A stretch of 64,000 nt of DNA from Pseudomonas sp. MYb327 (GTDB lineage Bacteria > Pseudomonadota > Gammaproteobacteria > Pseudomonadales > Pseudomonadaceae). Shown here piece after piece: positions 57,399-64,000 of this stretch. Both the position numbers and the translations under genes were made by a program. The notes under the pieces are model-generated. The model did not search any database and was not told the DNA's origin. It saw only the letters and a program-made list of their open reading frames with translations. Within the stretch, counting starts at the first letter, position 1, and each line of letters starts with the position of its first letter. The DNA lies in the NCBI RefSeq assembly GCF_040438925.1, contig NZ_CP159258.1, positions 2,680,001 to 2,744,000 on the forward strand, written 5' to 3'.

Positions 57399-57662
57399 AT
57401 GAATCGCAAGTACTACTGTATGGCTCTGGCAATGCTGATCGTCGCTGCTGGCGTGCAGTGGGTGACGCAACCCGCCTATGCGACCGAGCAGGGTGAACAA
57501 CGGCGTGAAGCTCGCGATACCCGGCAGGAAGGCCGCTCCACTGCCCGGCAAACCAAGGATGACTGCAGAAAGGGCAATGACAAAAGCAATGTCGAGTGCC
57601 GCCAGGACAAGCGCAGTACCAAACAAGATACCCGGCGCCAAGCCAGGGATATCAAGTACTGA
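57399..57662 (+). CDS. Small exported, highly charged protein of unknown function
   Basis: The 87-residue precursor has a signal peptide (ending PAYA-TEQ) and a mature part made almost wholly of Arg, Asp, Glu, Gln, Lys and Thr with two cysteines (DDCRKG and VECRQDKR). It is probably periplasmic and unstructured, or bound to nucleic acid or envelope polymers. No family name is recognised. Confidence 0.6.
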   Translation: MNRKYYCMALAMLIVAAGVQWVTQPAYATEQGEQRREARDTRQEGRSTARQTKDDCRKGNDKSNVECRQDKRSTKQDTRRQARDIKY

Positions 57663-57789
57663 TCGTCAAGCAGCCTGAGGAGTGAACGGTGGGCTAAACC
57701 TTGCCCACCCTTCTCCCATGTTACAGCCAGACCGATTGCACGGCCCGGCACAGCGTTGCACCGGTTCGGCGAAATAGAGCAAGTCTGAC

Positions 57790-58218
57790 CTATGTCGCGT
57801 TTGCGCCCCTGACCCCCAAACTTTGATTGAATCGCAACAGATAGCCATCCGGATCCAGCACCAGGAAATTAAGCTCTCCATGCTCGCGCTCGTTATCCCG
57901 GTACCAGCACTCTTCAATCGGCCTGCGCAATTCCATGCCGGAGCCTTCGATAGACTTGGCCAAAGCATTGATATCAGCGCACCGGATCGAGAGATTCATC
58001 CCTCGGCCATAGGGTGACTCCAGAGGGCCAACCCGCCATGGAGAGGTTTGCTGATCATCCTCTTCCAGCATCAATTGACTGCCTTGAAAAGAAAGGAACG
58101 CAAATTTGTGTTCAGGCCTTTCGTACTCCACCTGAAAACCCAGCACCCGGCAGTAAAACACCAGGCTTCGTTGCAAGTCAGAGACAATCATCTCTGGAAC
58201 CAATGCGTTCATCTTCAT
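57790..58218 (-). CDS. VOC (glyoxalase/bleomycin-resistance fold) protein
   Basis: The 142-residue protein has the normal VOC start (LVPEMIVSDLQRSLVFYCRVLGFQVEYERPEHKFAFL) and end (ELNFLVLDPDGYLLRF), with potential metal ligands E and H in HGELNFL. The function is not assigned. It stands alone. Confidence 0.88.
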   Translation of the reverse strand: MKMNALVPEMIVSDLQRSLVFYCRVLGFQVEYERPEHKFAFLSFQGSQLMLEEDDQQTSPWRVGPLESPYGRGMNLSIRCADINALAKSIEGSGMELRRPIEECWYRDNEREHGELNFLVLDPDGYLLRFNQSLGVRGANAT

Positions 58219-58432
58219 AAACGGACTCCTTGTCGTTGTTCAACTACCCCGTGAGGTGGAAGGTTACCCTACGCAATCCCCCCGCAAAACGCCAAGGCGG
58301 GCATCACTCATGGTGCCCAGAGAAATGCCACCTCCCAATGCAAACTTTTCGCTTCACCAGGCGTCCTTTCTTTTAATGCTGCTGACATGACTTTGCAAAG
58401 CCAGGCAACTGGCCTCAACTAAGGAAATGGAT

Positions 58433-58873
58433 ATGACTTTTTTTGTTTTTCTTCTAGCGTGCGGTGCTGCGGCCAGCACCGGCATTCTTTTCAAACCTGA
58501 CCAATGGTACGAATCTCTCGCCAAACCCGGCTTCACCCCGCCCAACTGGGTGTTTCCGGTCGCCTGGACGACTATCTATCTATTGCTCGCCTGGGCCGGA
58601 TACCGGTTGTCGCTGATGCCTGGAAGTCAGCTGGTGCTGGCTTTATGGGCAGCGCAGATCGCGCTTAATACGCTCTGGACTCCGGTGTTCTTCGGGGCTC
58701 ACCGTCTTTTTGCCGCGATGTTGATCCTGGCGGTGCTTTGGCTGGTGGTCGCCGCCATGGTGGTGTTGGCGATGCGGCTAGACGTGATCACTGGCTTGAT
58801 CCTGTTCCCTTACCTCGCGTGGCTTTGCGTCGCCGCCGCGCTGAATTTTTCCATCTGGCGCAATAACCGCTGA
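58433..58873 (+). CDS. tspO: TspO/MBR family tryptophan-rich sensory protein
   Basis: The ATG at 58433 with AAGGAA six bases before it gives 146 residues. Five membrane segments and the conserved PGFTPPNWVFPVAWTTIYLLLAWAGYRL pattern identify TspO, which binds porphyrins and related tetrapyrroles in the membrane. The later NTLWTPVFFG and AWLCVAAALNFSIWRNN also match. Confidence 0.92.
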   Translation: MTFFVFLLACGAAASTGILFKPDQWYESLAKPGFTPPNWVFPVAWTTIYLLLAWAGYRLSLMPGSQLVLALWAAQIALNTLWTPVFFGAHRLFAAMLILAVLWLVVAAMVVLAMRLDVITGLILFPYLAWLCVAAALNFSIWRNNR

Positions 58874-59004
58874 TGAAAAACCCCTGATGGATTTCGAATA
58901 GCCTTGATCTGCTGGCGAGTGGAAGTTGGCGTAAGTGGTCAATTTCCTCCCGTCCAGCTATTGGCCGACTACGCTTGCCGGAACACTGGCTCACTGGAGG
59001 TATC

Positions 59005-59565
59005 ATGAGCAACTTCCCCATTGTTGCCACGGTACTCTCGATGATCTTGGGGCTATCGGTCACTCGCCTTCTGCTTGGCATGTTGACTGTGTTCCGCATC
59101 CGTCGGGTGGCTGCGCCCGATTGGGTTGCAATGGTCTGGGCCGCGGTTCTTTTCATTACACAGATGGATTTTTGGTGGGCCGTCAACGCTCTGCCTACGA
59201 TTAAAGTGACCTTCTCGTTTCCAGAGTTTTTACTGCTTGTGCTGTTGGCGTTATCACTTTTTGTATCGGCGGCACTGTTGCTTCCCAGCCGCAGCGAGGA
59301 TGAACAAAATGGCCTGCGTATTTACTTCGAACAGGATGGCCGATATGCACTGTTATCGTTTTCTGCATTTCTCATTCTTGGACTAATCGTCAATGTCCTT
59401 TTCTTCCGGGCATCTCCGGTAGCGCTTTGGGGAGCGCTGGACATCATTATGATTATTCTTCCTGTCTGCGCGTTTATTGCCAGATCACGAAAAACCTATT
59501 CGACAATCGCCGTTGTTTATTTGCCAATGACGATCATTGACATGGCCATAACGCTGACCAACTAA
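59005..59565 (+). CDS. Small integral membrane protein of unknown function
   Basis: The ATG at 59005 has GGAGG four bases before it. The 186-residue product has about six membrane segments: FPIVATVLSMILGLSVTRLLLG at the N terminus is typical of an unnamed family with a conserved LGLSVTRLL motif. Role unknown. Confidence 0.7.
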   Translation: MSNFPIVATVLSMILGLSVTRLLLGMLTVFRIRRVAAPDWVAMVWAAVLFITQMDFWWAVNALPTIKVTFSFPEFLLLVLLALSLFVSAALLLPSRSEDEQNGLRIYFEQDGRYALLSFSAFLILGLIVNVLFFRASPVALWGALDIIMIILPVCAFIARSRKTYSTIAVVYLPMTIIDMAITLTN

Positions 59566-59690
59566 ACGATTCGAATATTCTCTGCTCAAGGGTCTGCGGG
59601 TCACGGCTGATCATGACGCGCAGTGTCAGGGCCCGGATACGTTGCACGGATTTTTCTGTGATCGATGATTCTATCGACGACATTTGCTTT

Positions 59691-60311
59691 TCATTTCATG
59701 ACAGTTCCACCACCTTCAGTAGCCCCCTCGCGCACGGCCCGCCTGACCTCGGCCTGAATGGCATAAGCCGGCGCCTCGACCGCATTGAAATCCTGTGTAT
59801 ATCGTTGGGCAAACCCTTCTACTCCCCATTCCTGATACTGCTGCACATGCTTGAGTTCGTGAGCCCAGAGCGCGATGTTCTGCTCTGCGCTGTCAGCGTC
59901 CCGGAAGAGGATGGTGTCGATCAGCGTCACAGCACCGACATCGGGGTTTTGCAGCATCGCAGTGGCTGCGTTGAATTGGCCGTCGTCGCTGACTTTGTAG
60001 CGCGCGGCATCGAGAACGCTGGGTTCATACCAGCGCAGCAGTTTCTCGCGGATAGGCGGTGGAATGAGTTGGACGCCGGCGATGGCGGCTTCAGCACGGG
60101 CTTGAGTCAGCCACATCGCCAAGGCAGGTGCCGCGATCTGGTAGATGTCATCAGGCAAGGGGCCGAGCAGCGGTCCCAGGTCTGGCAGACAGATGCAGCT
60201 GTCCAGACACACTTGTTTCTCGCCAGCGGGGCAGGCGTCGGTCTGGGCTGGGACTTCAAGCGTCAGGCAAAGAACAAACAGCGCCACCAGGCGCGTAATG
60301 ATGGATTGCAT
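59691..60311 (-). CDS. DUF4157-type exported protein with HELKH zinc-protease-like motif
   Basis: The ATG at 60311 with GGAG six bases before it gives a 206-residue precursor with a signal peptide (ending LEVPA-QTD). A cysteine-rich segment (ACPAGEKQVCLDSCICLPD) precedes an HExxH site, ALWAHELKHVQQYQEWGVEGF, typical of the DUF4157 family. It may bind zinc and have peptidase activity, which is not shown. It is convergent with the membrane-protein gene before it. Confidence 0.75.
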   Translation of the reverse strand: MQSIITRLVALFVLCLTLEVPAQTDACPAGEKQVCLDSCICLPDLGPLLGPLPDDIYQIAAPALAMWLTQARAEAAIAGVQLIPPPIREKLLRWYEPSVLDAARYKVSDDGQFNAATAMLQNPDVGAVTLIDTILFRDADSAEQNIALWAHELKHVQQYQEWGVEGFAQRYTQDFNAVEAPAYAIQAEVRRAVREGATEGGGTVMK

Positions 60312-60548
60312 TGGGCGCTCCAGTGACCGAAACAGCATGAAATCGAAGACCCACATTACTTCAGCGTATCCCATCGGTCTCTTGGCTGAATTTTATTATC
60401 CCGTCCGCCCCCTTCCGCCTGGCTCGATTCATGCCTGGTTCTCCTGCATGAGGTCGGTGCTGACTACGTGGATGACACTTTTGAAGTGAGCCACCTCAAC
60501 ACCGATCCCGATAATCGAAAGATTACTGATGGACTGTCGAGGTCATGC

Positions 60549-61886
60549 ATGACGAACGTAACTACAGAGCAAGTCAGCCCAAAAACGCTGAGAAGAGTGA
60601 TTGTGGCCGCCGGGATTGGTAATTTCGTCGAGTGGTTCGACTTCGCCGTCTATGGTTTCCTGGCGACAACCATCGCCCAGCAGTTTTTCCCCAGCGGCGA
60701 TGCCAGTGCTGCGCTGCTCAAGACCTTTGCAGTCTTCGCCGTGGCGTTTGCGTTTCGACCCCTCGGCGGGATTTTCTTCGGCATGCTGGGGGACAGGATC
60801 GGCCGCAAGCGAACCCTCGCGATGACGATTCTGTTGATGGCCGGTGCGACGACCTTGATCGGTCTGCTGCCCACTTACGCCGCCATCGGGGTCATGGCGC
60901 CAATTCTTCTTTCCTTGATCCGTTGCGCCCAAGGCTTTTCCGCCGGGGGAGAATACGCGGGTGCCTGCGCCTACCTGATGGAGCACGCACCCAGTAATAA
61001 GCGCGCCTGGTATGGCAGCTTCATTCCAGTATCGACATTTTCCGCCTTCGCTGCTGCCGCCGTGGTGGCTTACGCCCTCGAAGCGTCTTTATCGGCCGAG
61101 GCCATGGGCAGCTGGGGCTGGCGCTTGCCGTTTTTGATTGCCGCACCGCTGGGCCTGGTGGGTCTTTATTTGCGCTGGAAGCTCGATGAAACCCCGGCAT
61201 TCCAGGCCGTGACCAAGGAACATGCAGTCGCCCATTCCCCCCTGAAGGAAACCTTGCGCAACCATGGTGCGGCAATCTGTTGCCTGGGCGCTTTTGTGTC
61301 ACTCACGGCGCTCTCGTTTTATATGTTCACCACCTACTTCGCTACGTACCTGCAAGTCGCGGGTGGCCTGAGTCGCGCAACAGCGTTGCTGGTGTCGCTG
61401 ATCGCATTGCTGTTCGCTGCTGCGATCTGCCCGCTGGCCGGATTGTATTCGGACCGGGTCGGGCGCCGAATGACGGTGATGACCGCATGCGCGCTGTTGA
61501 TTGTGGCCGTGTACCCATCGTTCCTGATGGCCAGCTCCGGCTCATTCGCAGCATCCGTCGCTGGCGTCATGCTGTTGGCGATTGGCGCGGTGTTGTGTGG
61601 TGTGGTGACGGCGGCCTTGCTCTCGGAAACCTTCCCGACTCGCACTCGATACACCGCCTCGGCAATCACCTACAACATGGCCTATACGATCTTCGGCGGC
61701 ACCGCACCGCTGGTAGCTACGTGGCTGATCAGCACCACCGGCAGCAACTTGTCGCCAGCGTTCTATCTGATCGCGATCGCATTGCTCGCGCTCGCGGGAG
61801 GATTGGCATTGCCGGAGACTTCAAGAATTTCCCTGCATGACGTTCCGGCGGAGGAAAAAGGCGTAGGCGTGAATGCCGCGGCCTGA
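60549..61886 (+). CDS. MFS transporter, metabolite:H+ symporter (MHS) type
   Basis: The ATG at 60549 has GAGG six bases before it; the product is 445 residues with 12 membrane segments. IGNFVEWFDFAVYGFLAT and GMLGDRIGRKR (motif A) are hallmarks of the MHS branch. The substrate is probably an organic acid or a betaine-like compound. It stands alone and is ended by a good hairpin. Confidence 0.9.
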   Translation: MTNVTTEQVSPKTLRRVIVAAGIGNFVEWFDFAVYGFLATTIAQQFFPSGDASAALLKTFAVFAVAFAFRPLGGIFFGMLGDRIGRKRTLAMTILLMAGATTLIGLLPTYAAIGVMAPILLSLIRCAQGFSAGGEYAGACAYLMEHAPSNKRAWYGSFIPVSTFSAFAAAAVVAYALEASLSAEAMGSWGWRLPFLIAAPLGLVGLYLRWKLDETPAFQAVTKEHAVAHSPLKETLRNHGAAICCLGAFVSLTALSFYMFTTYFATYLQVAGGLSRATALLVSLIALLFAAAICPLAGLYSDRVGRRMTVMTACALLIVAVYPSFLMASSGSFAASVAGVMLLAIGAVLCGVVTAALLSETFPTRTRYTASAITYNMAYTIFGGTAPLVATWLISTTGSNLSPAFYLIAIALLALAGGLALPETSRISLHDVPAEEKGVGVNAAA

Positions 61887-61938
61887 ACGAGACGATTAAA
61901 TCCAGTGGACACATACTTCATGACATGAACGCTTATAG

Positions 61939-61972
61939 CGTCGACAAACTTCTTGAAGGTTGTCGACGTTTT
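61939..61972 (+). terminator. Rho-independent terminator after the second MHS carrier
   Basis: CGTCGACAA pairs with TTGTCGACG around 12 bases and is followed by TTTTCC. It lies 53 bp after the stop. Confidence 0.7.
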
Positions 61973-62095
61973 CCTGGCGTCATTTTCAGAACAGCACTTT
62001 AAAATAGGCGCCATGCGTTAATAATTCTGTTGGGATCGGCGAGTATTTTAGCTACTCTAACGGATTGGATGTCCGAAAATTGATGAGGGGTTCTG

Positions 62096-63286
62096 ATGTC
62101 AGCCGCGCTGAATGCGATCGCTAGTTCGAATGTACTAATCGTTATCCCCAGCGTGCGCTTTTCCCGGCAAGGCGATCTTCTATTCCTTGATATTAAAGCG
62201 GTTGAAGGACTGCGTTTATACGCCAAGTTGTGGCCGGGCCTGGTTCGATGCCTTTTGAGATCCGGACCGCCAGACTCAATCGGTTATGGAAAACTCTACC
62301 ATCCAAGTGAGCTTCCTTTCGAAGTTCATGAAATTTATGACGACATATCAAAATCCAAAGCCCTCCTTGACAACAGCGCAGTCATACTGGCTTCCGGCGA
62401 CAATTTTCACGACCTTCCAATATATAAAATAACAAAAACACCCGTAGTGTTCGTTATTGAGTACGACCTGAATACAAGACTCAAGATAGTTGACCTGGAA
62501 ACTACTGGAACATTTAAAAAGTTTAAGTCCGCCATCTGGAATTTAAAAACGGAATTCCTGCGGCGACGCGCGTTTCGTCATGCCGCTGGCTTGCAAGCCA
62601 ATGGAACGCCCGCTCATAAGTTATATGGTTCGCTCACAAAATCTTCGCTTTTATATTTCGATAGTAGAATTACCGAGCGTGACGCCGTTTCCGACAATGA
62701 AATTTCCGAGAAGAAAGCTTCGGTGCTTCACGGCTCTCCCCTTCGACTGGCTTTTTCCGGGCGATTGATTCCCATGAAAGGAGCGGATCATCTCGTTCCG
62801 ATCGCGCTGGCGCTTGCAAGTCGAGGGGTTAAATTTACCCTTGATATTTATGGCGATGGCCCGCTTTCTGAATCCATCAGAAGAAGCATTCAAAGTTCCG
62901 GAATGGAAGACGTCATAAAACTGGCCGGACCGGTGCCATTCGCCGAAGAACTCGTACCGAATCTTAAGTCGGGTATAGATCTATTTTTGTGCGCTCATAC
63001 TCAAGCCGACCCCTCCTGCACGTACCTGGAAACGATGGGGTGTGGGGTCCCGATTGTCGGTTATAACAACGATGCGTTCACTGGGGTGCTGGCTCTCGGC
63101 GGCGGCGGTCTGGCCAGCCCCATGGGCAAGCCGGAAGAAATCGCCGAGGTCATTGTGGAACTGGATCACGATCGAGCGAGGCTCGCCGCTCTTATAGACG
63201 AGGCGGCAGCGCTTTCATCGAATCACACGTTCGAAAAAACGTTCGCGTGCCGCATTAACCATCTTCGGTCCATTGCAGGAGTTTGA
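62096..63286 (+). CDS. Family-4-type glycosyltransferase (GT-B)
   Basis: The 396-residue enzyme has the GT-B C-terminal half: LRLAFSGRLIPMKGADHLVPIALAL (start of the second Rossmann fold), FTLDIYGDGPL, and the sugar-nucleotide contact region DPSCTYLETMGCGVPIVGYNND (E-x7-E-like). The acceptor and sugar are unknown. The first half is AT-richer than its neighbours, no other polysaccharide genes adjoin it, and GAGGGG five bases before the ATG supports the start. It may have been acquired by transfer. Confidence 0.82.
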   Translation: MSAALNAIASSNVLIVIPSVRFSRQGDLLFLDIKAVEGLRLYAKLWPGLVRCLLRSGPPDSIGYGKLYHPSELPFEVHEIYDDISKSKALLDNSAVILASGDNFHDLPIYKITKTPVVFVIEYDLNTRLKIVDLETTGTFKKFKSAIWNLKTEFLRRRAFRHAAGLQANGTPAHKLYGSLTKSSLLYFDSRITERDAVSDNEISEKKASVLHGSPLRLAFSGRLIPMKGADHLVPIALALASRGVKFTLDIYGDGPLSESIRRSIQSSGMEDVIKLAGPVPFAEELVPNLKSGIDLFLCAHTQADPSCTYLETMGCGVPIVGYNNDAFTGVLALGGGGLASPMGKPEEIAEVIVELDHDRARLAALIDEAAALSSNHTFEKTFACRINHLRSIAGV

Positions 63287-63462
63287 AGATTAGTTACAGC
63301 CTCAGGCTGCCAATGGAGTAGGACACAACCAGAGCCTCTGCTTCGCACCCAACGCTTCTGCAGATGACCGCTGCAAAAAATCGAAATTGCCATGTGTTTA
63401 CTTCGTTCTTACTTGCGTCGCAGTTCTTCACTGCCCGTTCCTGTAAGTCTGGAGTTCTCTCG

Positions 63463-64000
63463 ATGCCCTCGTCCAAATCCCTGCCCACTGCACTGCTGGG
63501 CCTGGCCCTTGCCTGTCCGGCCATGGCTCAAGCCCAAGGCATGGAGCTGGGACAAGTATTGATTGGGGCTGAGGACCGTAGCGGTGAAGACCTGTCGGTC
63601 GAGGACGCCAAGGTCCGGCTTGACCAGGTGCCCGGCGGCAGCAATGTTGTCGACATGCGCCGTCCTCTACAGGGCCGCGTGGCCAGCAACCAGGATGTGT
63701 TGGCGTATCAGCCCGGGATTTATGCCCAGTCTGCAGGCAACGAAGGGGTAAAAATTTCGATCCGCGGCTCAGGGATCAACCGCGCACCTGGCGCCCACGC
63801 CTCGGGGTTGTACACCATGCTCGACGGCCTGCCGCTAACGGGTCCGGGCGGCACACCCTATGAACTGCTGGAACCGCTGTGGCTCGATCATGTGGAAGTG
63901 CTGCGCGGCGCCAACGGTTTCGACAGGGGCGCACTCGCCCTCGGTGGGGCGATCGATTACGTCAGCCACACTGGCTACAACGCACCGCTGTTGCAGGTGC
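63463..64000 (+). CDS. TonB-dependent outer-membrane receptor, N-terminal part (cut by window edge)
   Basis: The ATG at 63463 with GGAG eight bases before it opens a frame that runs off the window after 179 codons with no stop. A signal peptide (ending AMAQA-QGM) is followed by a plug domain: VDMRRPLQGRVASNQDVLAYQPGIYAQ, SIRGSGINRAPGAHASGLYTMLDGLPLT and VEVLRGANGFDRGALALGGAIDYVS. It probably takes up a ferric siderophore or another TonB substrate. The barrel lies outside the window. Confidence 0.88.
   Translation, partial: MPSSKSLPTALLGLALACPAMAQAQGMELGQVLIGAEDRSGEDLSVEDAKVRLDQVPGGSNVVDMRRPLQGRVASNQDVLAYQPGIYAQSAGNEGVKISIRGSGINRAPGAHASGLYTMLDGLPLTGPGGTPYELLEPLWLDHVEVLRGANGFDRGALALGGAIDYVSHTGYNAPLLQV

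Overview
The window reads as chromosome from a fluorescent-group Pseudomonas. The pointers are a GC-rich sequence with typical Pseudomonas gene neighbourhoods, a membrane PQQ glucose dehydrogenase followed by an OprB porin, a napEDABC nitrate reductase operon, a LexA-controlled umuDC pair, many LysR/AraC/IclR/MocR regulators with divergent catabolic genes, two chemoreceptors, and an SdsA-type alkyl sulfatase. No rRNA, tRNA, CRISPR array or intact transposase was seen. The genus call is inference from gene content; no database was searched. Layout: 0-4.2 kb holds a MocR regulator, a TIM-barrel sugar isomerase-like protein and an MFS carrier. 4.2-6 kb is SOS mutagenesis (umuD-umuC, one LexA box). 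6.2-10.1 kb is periplasmic glucose oxidation and sugar entry (gcd, oprB). 10.2-17.9 kb has a DUF1206 membrane protein, a PilZ-protein remnant, a polar amino-acid ABC transporter with an asparaginase-II gene broken by a frameshift in a G run, its divergent LysR gene and two small proteins. 17.9-22.3 kb is a compact SDR / MFS / beta-keto-acid cleavage enzyme (BKACE) set with an AraC regulator, which looks like a complete uptake, oxidation and cleavage route for an unknown beta-hydroxy acid. 22.3-30.7 kb is an accessory, decaying stretch: a chemoreceptor, a LysR/cupin pair, a deleted SDR, a 186-bp MITE-like element with perfect 24-bp terminal inverted repeats, an AraC regulator with a SnoaL-like protein, a LysR remnant, dispersed intergenic repeats and a short orphan tyrosine recombinase. 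30.7-34.9 kb is napEDABC. 35.2-40.1 kb has a VOC protein, glutathione-dependent formaldehyde dehydrogenase, an orphan betaine-type binding protein and an Fe/2-oxoglutarate oxygenase, all on one strand, with a divergent LysR gene; this suggests oxidative attack on a quaternary or N-methylated compound. 40.3-46.9 kb is a sulfate-ester block: an alkyl sulfatase with divergent LysR gene, a lipoprotein, an arylsulfatase and a broken outer-membrane-protein gene whose 5' part appears to lie in a small local inversion. 47-56 kb has an FAD monooxygenase, an SDR, a GFA protein, an orphan solute-binding protein beside a chemoreceptor, and an IclR / MHS-carrier / unknown-protein set with a long palindromic operator. 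56-64 kb has a PhaZ-like hydrolase, small envelope proteins, TspO, a second MHS carrier, an isolated AT-richer glycosyltransferase, and the start of a TonB-dependent receptor cut by the window edge. Overall this is a mostly catabolic and transport region with each module next to its own regulator. The best candidates for undescribed biology are the SDR/MFS/BKACE set and the oxygenase/betaine-binding/formaldehyde-dehydrogenase set. The best structural curiosities are the MITE-like element and the inverted 5' end of the outer-membrane-protein pseudogene.
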